Numbered from the stretch's first letter, positions 1-8,503 are shown. The stretch: 64,000 nucleotides of DNA from Myxococcales bacterium (GCA_016717005.1 JADJUF010000037.1:806001-870000); one strand, 5' to 3'. Numbers and translations are program-made. The notes: generated by a model not told the origin, from the sequence alone.

Positions 1-609
1 TACACCGGCATGCGCGTGCTGCGCCGCTCGGTGGCCGGCATCATGGACGAGGCCGACCACGATCTCGCCGCGGCGGTGATCGCGCAGCTCGAGGCCAGCC
101 GGCGCCCGCCGTGGATCGACATCCACAACTTCCGCACCATCACCTACGGCGCGGTGCTGCACGTCGACTGCCACGTGACGTTGCCCTGGTACTACACGCT
201 CGCGCAGGCGCACCAGGAGATCACGCGGATGGAGCGGCTGGTCAACGACCACGACCGCGAGGTCGAGCTGTTCATCCACATGGATCCGTGCGTGCCCCCG
301 TCGTGCCGGGTGTGCACGATGGTCGACTGCCCCGAGCGCGCGGCGCCGCTCGAGCGGCGGATCCCGTGGCAGCTCGACACCGTGCTGGCGAACGCCCGCC
401 ACGACAGCGCGACCACCGCGACCGCCGCGCCCGCCGTCGATCCGCCCGTGACCATCGCGACCACCGCGTCCGCCGCGCCCGCCGTCGATCCGCCCGCGCC
501 CGGCGCAGCTCCGCCCGTGCCCGCTGTCGATCCGCCCGCGCCCGCCGCGCCCACCGTCGATCCGCCCGCGCCCGCCGCGCCCCCCGTCGATCCGCCCGCG
601 CCGAGCTGA
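1..609 (+). CDS. Cation diffusion facilitator C-terminal domain (5' partial)
   Basis: The frame is open from base 1, so the start and the six-helix membrane part lie outside the window. What remains is the soluble cytoplasmic domain of a CDF-type divalent metal exporter: a short linker with the motif SVAGIMDEA, a beta-strand region (IDIHNFRTITYG), a helix with the QAH motif, and the closing strand IHMDPC that is typical of CDF C-terminal domains. The last ~65 residues are an unusual low-complexity tail of repeated VDPPAPAAP-like units, built from near-identical DNA repeats that run up to the stop codon. This tail is not part of the family and looks like a repeat expansion at the gene's 3' end. 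Substrate (Zn, Fe, Co or Mn) cannot be told without the membrane part. Confidence 0.82.
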   Translation, partial: YTGMRVLRRSVAGIMDEADHDLAAAVIAQLEASRRPPWIDIHNFRTITYGAVLHVDCHVTLPWYYTLAQAHQEITRMERLVNDHDREVELFIHMDPCVPPSCRVCTMVDCPERAAPLERRIPWQLDTVLANARHDSATTATAAPAVDPPVTIATTASAAPAVDPPAPGAAPPVPAVDPPAPAAPTVDPPAPAAPPVDPPAPS

Positions 610-633
610 TCCGCCACGCGGGCTCGCCTGGGG

Positions 634-639
634 TAGATT
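634..639 (+). promoter_or_regulatory. -10 box TAGATT, GNAT gene
   Basis: TAGATT lies 10 nt before the ATG at 650. No Shine-Dalgarno sequence lies between, so the mRNA probably starts at or near the start codon. Confidence 0.5.
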
Positions 640-649
640 CCGCCCAGCC

Positions 650-1189
650 ATGGTCGCCGATCTGCGCTTGCGGAGCGCCACCCTCGACGACGTCGACGCG
701 CTGGTCGCGCTCGTCGAGTCGGCGTACCGCGGCGACGCCAGCCGCGCGGGCTGGACCACCGAGGCCGATCTGCTGGGCGGGCGCCGGACCGACGCGACCG
801 ACCTCCGCGCCTGCCTCGAGCGTCCGCACAGCCGCGTCCTGGTCGCGGACGACGACGCCGGGCTGATCGCGTGCGCGCACGTGATGGTGGACGACGGCGC
901 CGGCTACTTCGGGATGTTCGCCGTCGCGCCGGGGCGACAGGGCGGCGGGCTCGGCGGCGCGGTCCTGGCCGAGGCCGAGCGGCTCGTGCGCGACGACTGG
1001 CACCTGCCGACGATGCGCATGACCGTCATCGACGTCCGGGCCGAGCTGATCGCCTACTACCAGCGCCGCGGCTACGTCCGCACCGGCGTCCACCGACCGT
1101 TCCCGTACGGCGACGAGCGCTTCGGCGAGCCCAAGCGCCCCGATCTCCGGTTCGAGGTCCTCGAGAAGCAGCTCGGGACCGGCGCGTAG
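650..1189 (+). CDS. GNAT family N-acetyltransferase
   Basis: A 179-aa single-domain protein with the GNAT layout. The N-terminal strand LRLRSATLDDVDALVALV is followed by the acetyl-CoA loop in the central strand and helix (APGRQGGGLGGAVL, about residue 92-105), then a YYQRRGYVRTG segment typical of the last GNAT motif. It would transfer an acetyl group from acetyl-CoA to an amine in the cytoplasm. The substrate is not deducible. The start is fixed by an upstream -10 box that leaves no room for a ribosome site, as in many other genes here. It is a single gene, read toward a convergent minus-strand neighbour. Confidence 0.88.
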   Translation: MVADLRLRSATLDDVDALVALVESAYRGDASRAGWTTEADLLGGRRTDATDLRACLERPHSRVLVADDDAGLIACAHVMVDDGAGYFGMFAVAPGRQGGGLGGAVLAEAERLVRDDWHLPTMRMTVIDVRAELIAYYQRRGYVRTGVHRPFPYGDERFGEPKRPDLRFEVLEKQLGTGA

Positions 1190-1212
1190 GGCGCGCGCCG
1201 CTCGACCACCGC

Positions 1213-1794
1213 CTACGGGTACATCGGCGCGTCGTCGTCGAAGACGTAGCTGTCCCAGCGCATGTCGGGGACCAGGTGACGCAGCCAGCGCGGGTCGGTC
1301 GCCGCGAGGATGATCGTCACCGCCGGTGCGGGACCGACCGGCGTGATCCAGTGCTGGTCGAACGCGCGGACCACGGCGCGGGTCACGGCCGCCGCGGTCG
1401 GCGGGGATCGCGGCACGAACTGCCCGGCGCGGTCCGGCTGGACGTCGACCGGCACCAGCGCGCCGACCGGATCGCGGTAGCCGACGCAGGTCACGTAGCG
1501 GCGGGCGATCGTGAGGAGCGCGTCGCGATCGCAGCCTCCCGTGAACGCGTCGTTCACCGTGCGGTCGGTGCCGCCGAGCTCGCCGCGCACCGCCGCCTGC
1601 AACGGCCCGGTGATCGCGTGCGGCCAGGGGCGGCCCGGCTGGTAGTAGACGATCGACGCCAGCGGCTCGTACGCCAGCGCCAGCGCGAACGCGTCCGAGT
1701 ACGGCAGCGTCAGGGCCTGCTGCGGCTCGAGCCGGATGTGCGCGGTGGCGCCGTCGACCGACAGCACGCGCGCGGCGGACAGCGGGCTCGACAT
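1213..1794 (-). CDS. Hypothetical protein, 193 aa
   Basis: A 193-aa protein without signal peptide or membrane segment. I do not recognise the family. It begins MSSPLSAARVLSVDGATAH and has an aromatic-rich middle (YEPLASIVYYQPGRPWPHAI), two cysteines (GGCDRDAL and VTCVGYRD) and an acidic C-terminus ending DDDAPMYP. The reading frame is intact and has the GC-rich third positions of its neighbours, and a clear -10 box lies six bases upstream of the ATG, so it is a real gene. Its 3' end faces the GNAT gene (convergent). Confidence 0.6.
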   Translation of the reverse strand: MSSPLSAARVLSVDGATAHIRLEPQQALTLPYSDAFALALAYEPLASIVYYQPGRPWPHAITGPLQAAVRGELGGTDRTVNDAFTGGCDRDALLTIARRYVTCVGYRDPVGALVPVDVQPDRAGQFVPRSPPTAAAVTRAVVRAFDQHWITPVGPAPAVTIILAATDPRWLRHLVPDMRWDSYVFDDDAPMYP

Positions 1795-1800
1795 CGGCGC

Positions 1801-1806
1801 AGCGTA
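1801..1806 (-). promoter_or_regulatory. -10 box TACGCT for the 193-aa gene
   Basis: On the minus strand TACGCT is followed by only 6 nt before the ATG at 1794, so the transcript is predicted to be leaderless. Confidence 0.55.
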
Positions 1807-1846
1807 GCCGAAGTGCGCTGGGCGCGCCGGCGCCGCGCTGATCGGC

Positions 1847-2590
1847 TCACGCCCAGATGGCGCCGTGGGCGCCGTCGTCGTCGCCGGGCACCGCGCGCGC
1901 GGCGTAGTAGTACGCGGCGACCACCGCGCGCAGCTGATCGTCGGGGCAGCGCAGCGGCGTCGGGTGCCCGTGCCAGTGATCGTCGCCGTGGGCCAGGACG
2001 ACGAGGCGGTCGCGCACCGGCGCGATCCGGACCTGGCAGCCCGTGCGCGCGCGGTCCCACAGCTCGAGCTCGCCGCCCCAGGCCTCGTCCCAGGTCACCG
2101 TGAGGTAGTAGAGGACCGTCAGCACGCGATCGAGGTGGCGCGCGCTGTCGCGGTTGAAGTCGGCGTGCAGCGCGAGGTGCCCGCCCGCCACGGTCGCGAG
2201 CAAGCCCGCGCCGGTGAAGTGCGGATCGGCGATCAGCCCGCGCTGTCCGGTGAGCGCCCCGAGGAAGTCGAGGAACGCCATCCCGCCGAGCTCGGCGAGG
2301 AGCCAGCGCAGCTCGCCAGGGACGTCCTCGAAGGCCGCGCGCTGCAGCTGGCCGAGCCGCCCGGCCTGCTCGGCGTGATCGCGCCGCTTCCAGCGCGGGT
2401 GGGTCGCCGGCGGGAACGCGCGCGCGAGCGTGGCCGAGCGCGCGTCGCCGAGCACGCCGTCGAGCACCACGTGCGGGTACGGCTGGGCGTCGCGGTAGGT
2501 CGCGTGGCGGGCCCGGCCCAGCGCGCCCAGCGCCGCGCGGTCGAACGACCACGGCTCGAACGCCGACAGGCTCCGGACGAGCGACGTCAC
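1847..2590 (-). CDS. 2-oxoglutarate/Fe(II)-dependent oxygenase-like protein
   Basis: A 247-aa protein with the double-stranded beta-helix oxygenase pattern. The iron-binding HxD is in LHADFNRD (about residue 142), followed by a WGGELELWD strand as in prolyl 4-hydroxylase-like 2OG enzymes (2OG-FeII_Oxy_3 type). The distal His is in HGDDHWHGHPTPLR (about residue 205), with a following Arg that can bind 2-oxoglutarate. Such enzymes hydroxylate proteins or small molecules in the cytoplasm using O2 and 2-oxoglutarate; the substrate is unknown. The start is a GTG. No partner gene is linked to it. Confidence 0.78.
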   Translation of the reverse strand: MTSLVRSLSAFEPWSFDRAALGALGRARHATYRDAQPYPHVVLDGVLGDARSATLARAFPPATHPRWKRRDHAEQAGRLGQLQRAAFEDVPGELRWLLAELGGMAFLDFLGALTGQRGLIADPHFTGAGLLATVAGGHLALHADFNRDSARHLDRVLTVLYYLTVTWDEAWGGELELWDRARTGCQVRIAPVRDRLVVLAHGDDHWHGHPTPLRCPDDQLRAVVAAYYYAARAVPGDDDGAHGAIWA

Positions 2591-2656
2591 CGAGCGGTTG
2601 GTAGCACGCGCCCGGCGCGCCGGGGCTGGGCCGACGCGGTGGTCATGGGGTCGGCG

Positions 2657-2662
2657 TAGGCT
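2657..2662 (+). promoter_or_regulatory. -10 box TAGGCT for the 74-aa gene
   Basis: TAGGCT, 8 nt before the ATG at 2671, without a ribosome-binding site between. Confidence 0.5.
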
Positions 2663-2670
2663 GCGCGATC

Positions 2671-2895
2671 ATGATCTACCCGCACAACAACGCGTCGCAG
2701 ACCCGGTGGGACAAGGGCGAGCTCCAGGTCCAGCTGATCCAGGCCGGCAACCCCCGGCCGATCGGGTTCTGCGACGGCACCGACGCCGACGAGCGCGAGC
2801 TGCGCGCGATCGCCGAGGCCGAGGGCGCCGACACGGTCTCGATCCGCAAGAAGGACCTCAAGACCGGCCGGCAGATCTGGACGCTCGGCGGCTGA
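2671..2895 (+). CDS. Small hypothetical protein, 74 aa
   Basis: A 74-aa soluble protein of unknown family. It starts MIYPHNNASQTRW and ends GRQIWTLGG. It has no signal peptide. The start is supported by a -10 box 8 nt upstream. Its last 23 codons, stop included, are copied twice more immediately downstream (see the repeat at 2827). Those copies stay in frame, so readthrough of the stop would add one or two extra 23-residue units. Confidence 0.6.
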   Translation: MIYPHNNASQTRWDKGELQVQLIQAGNPRPIGFCDGTDADERELRAIAEAEGADTVSIRKKDLKTGRQIWTLGG

Positions 2896-3033
2896 GCCGA
2901 CGCGGTCTCGATCCGCGAGCAGGACCTCAAGGCCGGCCGGCAGATCTGGACGCTCGGCGGCTGAGCCGACGCGGTCTCGATCCGCGAGCAGGACCTCAAG
3001 GCCGGCCGGCAGATCTGGACGCTCGGCGGCTGA
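2827..3033 (+). repeat. 69-bp x3 tandem repeat of a gene 3' end, stop codon in each unit
   Basis: Three units (2827-2895, 2896-2964, 2965-3033). The first is the real 3' end of the 74-aa gene. Units 2 and 3 are identical to each other and differ from unit 1 at a few positions (KKD versus EQD, LKT versus LKA). Each unit is 23 codons and ends in TGA, so all copies share one frame. Confidence 0.95.
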
Positions 3034-3064
3034 ACCCGACACGCGCCGCCCGGTCGCGCGAGGG

Positions 3065-3070
3065 TATGCT
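3065..3070 (+). promoter_or_regulatory. -10 box TATGCT deciding the GTG start
   Basis: TATGCT lies 7 nt before GTG 3078. The upstream in-frame ATG (3066) sits inside the box, so it cannot be the start of this transcript. Confidence 0.55.
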
Positions 3071-3077
3071 CAGGCGC

Positions 3078-3734
3078 GTGAAGCCCCTCCGCTGGACGCT
3101 CCTGCTCTTGCTCGTCGCCTGCGATCGGAGCGCGCCGGCCGTGCAACACCCGACGCCCGCGCCGTCACCGTCACCGTCACCGTCACCGTCACCGTCACCC
3201 TCGCCCGCGCTCGCGGCGTGCAGCCCCGAGCAACAGCTGGTCAGCCAGGACGCCGACGGCCGGGCCGCGCCGTGGAGCATCGCGGAGCACCTGGCCACCA
3301 ACTTCCCCGACGGCCACGTCAGCTGGCTGATGCGCGACGCCGACTACCAGAAGTACGTGGTGGCGCCGGCCGCGGAGCGCTGGGGACGGTGCAACCCGAC
3401 CGGGTGCTACCTGTTCGCCGCGCCCGCGACGACGATCCGGGCCGCGCTCGACCGGGCGATGACCGCGGGGCGCCACGACCCGGCGGCGCTGGGCACCACC
3501 CTCGGCCTGCCGGCCAAGAACTTCGAGGGCCCGCTCCGCGTGATGACCTTCGATCTCGGCACCGCGGCGGCGTGCGCGCGGCTGCCGGTCGACACCGACC
3601 CGGGCGTCTGGGCGTGCACGTCCGCCGACGACCACGACTGCTTCAAGTTCGGCGGCTACACCTCGGGCGGCGTGCCCGAGGTGATGGTCATCGACGCCCC
3701 GGTCGCCGGGACCGCGGTCGAGCTCGTGCCCTGA
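3078..3734 (+). CDS. Lipoprotein with (Pro-Ser)n linker
   Basis: A 218-aa predicted lipoprotein. The signal peptide MKPLRWTLLLLLVAC ends in a lipobox (LVAC), then comes a linker of Pro-Ser repeats coded by a hexanucleotide repeat, then a ~165-aa domain I do not recognise. The domain holds several cysteines (AACSPE, GRCNPTGCYL, VWACTS, DHDCFKFGG) that could form disulphides in the periplasm. GTG 3078 is preferred because it gives a compact lipoprotein signal and lies just after a -10 box. A diverged copy of the last ~35 bases of the gene, stop included, follows at 3763. Confidence 0.72.
   Translation: MKPLRWTLLLLLVACDRSAPAVQHPTPAPSPSPSPSPSPSPSPALAACSPEQQLVSQDADGRAAPWSIAEHLATNFPDGHVSWLMRDADYQKYVVAPAAERWGRCNPTGCYLFAAPATTIRAALDRAMTAGRHDPAALGTTLGLPAKNFEGPLRVMTFDLGTAAACARLPVDTDPGVWACTSADDHDCFKFGGYTSGGVPEVMVIDAPVAGTAVELVP
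3162..3199 (+). repeat. Hexanucleotide CCGTCA microsatellite, in frame
   Basis: About six copies of CCGTCA coding Pro-Ser. Copy-number change would alter linker length without shifting the frame. Confidence 0.9.
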
Positions 3735-3798
3735 CCGCGCCGGGCGATCCGGGCCGGGCCCGGTCGCCCGGACCGGGTTCAAGCTCGTGCCCTGACCC
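3701..3798 (+). repeat. Diverged duplication of a gene 3' end including the stop
   Basis: The segment ending GAGCTCGTGCCCTGACC at the stop of the lipoprotein gene recurs about 62 bp later as a diverged copy ending AAGCTCGTGCCCTGACC (3763-3798). The copy lies in non-coding DNA. Confidence 0.7.
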
Positions 3799-3874
3799 CC
3801 GCCCGGCGGCCGGCGCCGCGACGATCGCGACAGTTGGTCGCGCGAACTACCGCGCGCGCGCGTGGACGCGGGTG

Positions 3875-3880
3875 TAGCGT
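3875..3880 (+). promoter_or_regulatory. -10 box TAGCGT for the 282-aa gene
   Basis: TAGCGT, 6 nt before GTG 3887 and 9 nt before ATG 3890; either could be a leaderless start. Confidence 0.5.
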
Positions 3881-3886
3881 GTCCCC

Positions 3887-4735
3887 GTGATGGGCGAGGT
3901 CGACAAACCGGTGTTCTCCTTCGGCGAGCTGCTCGTCTTGCTCGACATCGAAGGCGTCGGCGCCATGTCGTCGCCGCTGCCGACGCCAGGCGAAGCCGCG
4001 AGCCTCGCGGTGAACGCGCTGCGCGGGACCGCGCCGTGCGTCGAGTTCCGCGGCGCGTGCCGGTTCCGGACCGGCCTCGCGCACCTCTACGAGCCGCCCC
4101 ACACCGACCTCGCGGTCAGCCCCGGCTACGTGGTGCTGTCGATCACGCGATTCCCGGACGTCGACATCTGGACCAACATGTTCGAGTGGGTCGAGAGCTA
4201 CTTCGGCGACGCGCTGACACCGACGCCCCGAGGCGCCGGGTCCACGGGCTTCCACGAGTACGCCGGCCAGGGCGCGATCGCGACGGTGAGCTACACGCGG
4301 CCCACGGTTCGACTCGACTCGCGCGACCTCGTGATCGAGGTCGGGCTGCGCCACGCCGAGCCCGCGCTCGCGACCGTGCGCCGCTTGCTGGGCGTCGCGC
4401 CCGACGCGGCGATCGACCCACCCGACGACGGCAACTGGCGCGGCCTGCCCTCGAGCTGGCCGCTGCACCTCGAGTGCTCGCGCCACGGCGCCACCGCCCG
4501 GTTCCGGTTCAGCTCGCCCCACCACGACGGCCAGACCTCGCCCGCAAACCTGTGCGAGGAGTGGTGCTGGCGCTGGCTCGAGCTGTGCGCCGGCACCGCG
4601 CTCGGGCACCACGATCGGGTCCGGGTGGCCTGGGAGCTCGAGGGGCTCGGGCACGTCACGATCGTCCGCGGCGACGGCGCCCACCGACGCGACGTCCACG
4701 AGCTCCACGTCCCCGCGGCCTGGCTCGCCGGCTGA
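3887..4735 (+). CDS. Hypothetical protein, 282 aa
   Basis: A 282-aa soluble protein of unknown family. The fold seems mixed alpha/beta with many Trp and aromatic residues (DVDIWTNMFEWVESYFGD, EEWCWRWLELC). It has no signal peptide and no obvious catalytic motif. The start is GTG 3887 or, one codon later, ATG 3890. The gene's last bases form the first unit of a 56-bp tandem repeat running downstream for about 215 bp. Confidence 0.6.
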   Translation: MMGEVDKPVFSFGELLVLLDIEGVGAMSSPLPTPGEAASLAVNALRGTAPCVEFRGACRFRTGLAHLYEPPHTDLAVSPGYVVLSITRFPDVDIWTNMFEWVESYFGDALTPTPRGAGSTGFHEYAGQGAIATVSYTRPTVRLDSRDLVIEVGLRHAEPALATVRRLLGVAPDAAIDPPDDGNWRGLPSSWPLHLECSRHGATARFRFSSPHHDGQTSPANLCEEWCWRWLELCAGTALGHHDRVRVAWELEGLGHVTIVRGDGAHRRDVHELHVPAAWLAG

Positions 4736-4936
4736 GCCGCAGCGCCCGTCCCCAGCGCGTTCGGGCGGGCGGATCAGGGCTCGCCGGCTGAGCCGCAGCG
4801 CCCGTCCCCAGCGCGTTCGGGCGGGCGGATCAGAGCTCGCCGGCTGAGCCGCAGCGCCCGTCCCCAGCGCGTTCGGGCGGGCGGATCAGAGCTCGCCGGC
4901 TGAGCCGCAGCGCCCGTCCCCGGAGCGTTCGGGCGG
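4722..4936 (+). repeat. 56-bp tandem repeat (about 3.8 copies) starting in a gene 3' end
   Basis: Units start at 4722, 4778, 4834 and 4890 (the last degenerate from about 4912). The first contains the last codons and TGA of the preceding gene, and every unit repeats GCTCGCCGGCTGAGCC. Because 56 is not a multiple of 3, the copies are not in frame. Confidence 0.95.
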
Positions 4937-5036
4937 TTGTGACGCGTCCCGGCGGATCAGGTCTGCCGAGGAGCCCCGCGACGGTTCACCGCAGGGGCGC
5001 GCCGCACCGTCGGCCGCGCCCTTGGCTCTCAGCGAC

Positions 5037-5477
5037 ATGACCACCGCCGCCGCTATCGCCGTCGTCGCCCACCACCCCGGGATCACCGTCACGTTCCCGG
5101 GCGGGAAGCGGGTCGACGCGCACATCGGCAGCTTCACGATCGCGACCGATCAGCCGGCTGCCGGCGGCGGCGCCGAGAGCGCGCCAGCGCCGTTCGATCT
5201 GTTCCTCGCGTCGATCGCGACCTGCGCCGGCATCTACGCGCTCGGGTTCTGCCAGGCGCGGGGCCTGTCGACCGAGGGCCTGCGCCTCGAGCAGGAGGTG
5301 ATCGACGACCCCGCGACGCACCTGCCCGCGCACGTCATCCTGCGCGTCACGCCACCGATCGGCTTTCCGGCGCGCTACCGCGACGCGCTCGCCCGCGCCG
5401 TCGATAGCTGCAAGGTCAAGAAGACCATCGCCCGCGGGCCGGCCTTCGCGGTCGAGCTGACCGCGGCCGACGCCTGA
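5037..5477 (+). CDS. OsmC-family protein
   Basis: A 146-aa OsmC/Ohr-type protein. The family core APFDLFLASIATCAG (about residue 53-67) holds the first cysteine, and the second is in ALGFCQARG. The C-terminal strand and helix ALARAVDSCKVKKTI is also typical. Family members are thiol peroxidases or carriers protecting against hydroperoxides. The lone Cys pair fits the redox site, though many OsmC-like proteins of this subgroup have unproven activity. ATG 5037 is chosen over the upstream TTG because it fits the family's usual N-terminus. Confidence 0.85.
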   Translation: MTTAAAIAVVAHHPGITVTFPGGKRVDAHIGSFTIATDQPAAGGGAESAPAPFDLFLASIATCAGIYALGFCQARGLSTEGLRLEQEVIDDPATHLPAHVILRVTPPIGFPARYRDALARAVDSCKVKKTIARGPAFAVELTAADA

Positions 5478-5627
5478 GCGCGCCGCGCCGCTCGCGACGG
5501 CGGCGCTGGCGGCGCTGGCGCCTCGACCCGCGCTCGGGAGAGACGTCCTCGGGCGCGCCGGCCAGGCACGGGCAAAGCGCGCGGATTCGAACGCCTCGCG
5601 ACGGCGCGTGCGGCACGTGCGGCACGT

Positions 5628-5715
5628 CCGGCGGCGACGGCACGTCCGGCCGCGACGGCACGTCCGGCGGCGACGGCACGTCCGGCGGCGACGGCACGTC
5701 CGGTAGCTACGGCAC
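5628..5715 (-). repeat. 18-bp tandem repeat across the 3' end of the 929-aa gene
   Basis: On the minus strand the unit CCGGACGTGCCGTCGCCG codes PDVPSP. It begins in the last codons of the 929-aa gene (LPDVP) and continues for about four more units beyond the TAG at 5707. Confidence 0.9.
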
Positions 5716-8496
5716 GTCCGGTAGCTGCTCCGGCGCGGCGACCTCCGGCAGCTGCGCCGGCGACCCGTCGGGCGCGGCGCTGCCGCTGGCGAGCTGCGGC
5801 GACGTCGCGAAGAACCGGGCGCGCTGGTCCTCGGCGAGCAGGTCCCCCGCGGGCAGCCCGTGGATCGTCGACCCGACGATCATCAGCGAGCGCTCGACCT
5901 TCTCGATCGGGTTGACGTTGTCCTGGATCACGGTCTCGAGCAGCGTCTTGTCGAAGCAGTGCGTCGCGGCGATCACCACGTGCAGGCTCGCGTCCTCGAT
6001 CGGGAGCGCGCCCGACTTCGACAGCGCGTCGAGCAGATCGAACGCGCGGTGCTTCTCGGTCTTCTGCTCGGCGACGCTCAGCCGCGCGGTCGTGGCGGCG
6101 CCCAGCAGGCCCTTCTGCGCGGTGCGGGTCCACGGCTCGCCGGGGTTGATGATCGTCGCGCGCAGCGCGCCGTCGGTGTCGAGCGCCTCGAACTTCTTGT
6201 CGAGCTCGCCCGGGATCCGGGTGTAGTCCACCGCCTCGCCGTCGCCGGCGCGCTCGCCGCTCGTGGCCGACGCCATCGCCGCGCGCTCGACCGCGGTCAT
6301 GGTCGGCGGCGCCGCCGACGCGGGCGCGGGTTGCGGCGGCGGTGCGGGCGCGGCCGGCGGCGGCGCCGCCATCGAGGGGGCCGACGCGACCGGCATCGGC
6401 GCCGACGGCATCGGCGGCGGACCGCCGGACCGCGTCGACGAGCGCGGCGGCGGCGGCGCGGCCGAGGGCATCGGCGGCGGCCCGCCGAACCCCGGCGGAC
6501 CGGCGGCGCCGACCGGCATGGCCGAGTACATCGGCGCCGGCGGCGGCACCGGCGTGCGGTTCTGCTCGGCGAGCCGCATCGCCTCGCGCTCGCGCTCCTG
6601 CTCGAGCTCGCGCTTCTTGGACAGCTCGATCATGTCCTGCATCCGCGCGACGTAGTCCTTCACCCGCGCGAGCTTCTCGTCGGTGGCGGCCTCGTCCGGC
6701 CCGTCGTACGACAGCAGATCGCTGGGGATCTGGTACTCGATGAACAGGCTCAGCAGCTCCTGCGTCACCCGGATCTCCTTGGTCAGGCTGTCGGGCGGGA
6801 GCTTCAGGAGCTTCTCGAGCTGGGGCTTGATGTGGATGACGCACACGCCGAAGAGCGTGCTCTCGAGCTGCATGCCGCGGTAGGCGCGCGCGAACCGCTG
6901 CTGCTCGGGCGACAGCGACTCGATCGCGTCGCGGAACTCCTTCGGCGTCGGGATCTGCTCGAGCATCAGCGGGATCTTCAAGAGGTCCTTGTTCTGGACG
7001 ATGATCCCGAACCGCGGCTCGAACACGTCGGCCGAGGCGATCCGCCCGACCAGCAAGATGAAGCTGCTGAACTGCCGGGCCCGGGCGATCAGGCTCAGGG
7101 CCGTGCCCGGCTGGCCCGAGAACTGGTGCGAGATCCACGCGTGCAGGTGGCGCTCGCCGAGGAACGCCACCCGGGTCGAGGCGTCGAGGGTGAAGTACAT
7201 CGGCCGCCGCGCCTCGGTGTGCCGGACGCTGGTCGAGATCGCGTCGGCCATCGCGCCGCCGCGCGTGGCCTCGATCGCGAGCACCCCCTCGGGATCGTGC
7301 GCCGGGCGCCGGATCGCGTACGAGAACGGCTGCGGGCGGTACGCCGGCTTGACCAGCTTCCGGTGGTGGAACTCCATGTAGCTGGCGAAGTCGGCCGGGG
7401 TCACCTCCTTGCCGATCGCCGCGATGAGCTGCGCGCGCAAGAGCCCCTCGATGTAGTCCACGCCGTCCGCGAACTGTCGGCACACCTGCTGGGCGTGGCG
7501 CAGCGTCACCAGCAAGCCGGCCTCGACGGCGGTGATCACCGACGCGTCGTGGGGGAAGGCGGTCGACAGCGCGCGGCACTTCTCCTCCAGGCTGCGCTGC
7601 TCCTCGGCCAGGAACGCGTGGGCGTACGCGCCCGGCAGGACGCCCTCGTCGCCGAGCTGCTCGCGCTCGAACAGCGGCAGCACCGGCACGAACACGTCGC
7701 GGTCGGTGATCGCCGCGAGGTCGAGGCCGTGGTCCTGCTGGGCCGGGAACAGGTCGTCCGTGAAGTACCCCACGACGCTCGCGCACCACGCCGCGAGCTC
7801 GTCGAAGGCCTGCCGCGCGTCGTCGATCTCGGGGTTGCGCCGCGGCGTGTGGCAGGCCGGGTCGGTGCGGTCGATCGTGAACGCGGCCCGCGCCTCGGCG
7901 TCGAGGTGCGTGAACAGCCAGGTCACGTTGACGTCGCGCGGCGGCCGGACGACGGTCTTGGGCCGCGGCGTGGTCTTCTGCGTCGTCTTGATCTCGATGC
8001 TCCCGCTCCGGGCGTGCAGCGTGATCGCCTCGGCGGCGGCGGCGCCCTGGAAGGCCACCAGCTCGTACTTGAAGTCGAAGCTCCAGAAGTGCTCGATGAC
8101 GGTCGTCACGACCTTCTCGGTCACCTTGGTCTTGCCCAGGATCCCGCGCACCTCGGTCACGCGCTCCTCGGGCGACTCGACCTTGCGCGTCACCTCGCGG
8201 AGGTAGCGGCAGTCCTCCTGGGCCGTCAGCCGGATCGTGACCGAGCGGGTCTTCGCCCAGGTCGCCAGCTCGACGACCTGCGCCGCGGTCAGCCCGACGA
8301 CCTCGAGGCACTGGAGCGCCGCGGCCGCGGCCACGCGGGTCACGAACTCGGCCAGCAGGTACTTGTCGTCGTACCGGTGCGGGACGTCCGCGGGGTACTG
8401 CGGGTGCCGCGTGTTGTCGAGCACCGTCCGGATCTGCCGGAGCGCCGCGTCGACCCGAGTCTTGAAGTCGTGCTCGTCGTAGGGCTGGATGCTCAC
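5707..8496 (-). CDS. Large hypothetical protein, 929 aa, with Pro-rich linker
   Basis: I do not recognise this family. The N-terminal ~640 residues are a regular globular region with many charged residues and no membrane segment (start MSIQPYDEHDFKTR). A Pro/Ala/Met-rich linker follows (about 640-740, repeated PPMPSA-like motifs), preceded by a strongly charged helix KKRELEQEREREA. A smaller ~150-aa C-terminal domain contains HCFDKTLLETVIQDN, and a short Pro-rich tail ends LPDVP. It is cytoplasmic by appearance. The GTG start lies 7 nt after a -10 box. The coding repeat at the C-terminus runs past the stop codon. Possible roles (scaffold, regulator) are open. Confidence 0.65.
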   Translation of the reverse strand: MSIQPYDEHDFKTRVDAALRQIRTVLDNTRHPQYPADVPHRYDDKYLLAEFVTRVAAAAALQCLEVVGLTAAQVVELATWAKTRSVTIRLTAQEDCRYLREVTRKVESPEERVTEVRGILGKTKVTEKVVTTVIEHFWSFDFKYELVAFQGAAAAEAITLHARSGSIEIKTTQKTTPRPKTVVRPPRDVNVTWLFTHLDAEARAAFTIDRTDPACHTPRRNPEIDDARQAFDELAAWCASVVGYFTDDLFPAQQDHGLDLAAITDRDVFVPVLPLFEREQLGDEGVLPGAYAHAFLAEEQRSLEEKCRALSTAFPHDASVITAVEAGLLVTLRHAQQVCRQFADGVDYIEGLLRAQLIAAIGKEVTPADFASYMEFHHRKLVKPAYRPQPFSYAIRRPAHDPEGVLAIEATRGGAMADAISTSVRHTEARRPMYFTLDASTRVAFLGERHLHAWISHQFSGQPGTALSLIARARQFSSFILLVGRIASADVFEPRFGIIVQNKDLLKIPLMLEQIPTPKEFRDAIESLSPEQQRFARAYRGMQLESTLFGVCVIHIKPQLEKLLKLPPDSLTKEIRVTQELLSLFIEYQIPSDLLSYDGPDEAATDEKLARVKDYVARMQDMIELSKKRELEQEREREAMRLAEQNRTPVPPPAPMYSAMPVGAAGPPGFGGPPPMPSAAPPPPRSSTRSGGPPPMPSAPMPVASAPSMAAPPPAAPAPPPQPAPASAAPPTMTAVERAAMASATSGERAGDGEAVDYTRIPGELDKKFEALDTDGALRATIINPGEPWTRTAQKGLLGAATTARLSVAEQKTEKHRAFDLLDALSKSGALPIEDASLHVVIAATHCFDKTLLETVIQDNVNPIEKVERSLMIVGSTIHGLPAGDLLAEDQRARFFATSPQLASGSAAPDGSPAQLPEVAAPEQLPDVP

Positions 8497-8503
8497 GCCT
8501 CGG

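Noticed and set aside
4722..4936. Possible CRISPR array
   Set aside because: Here and at 17431-17635 the units abut directly with no unique spacers, so they are tandem repeats. No cas genes are present.
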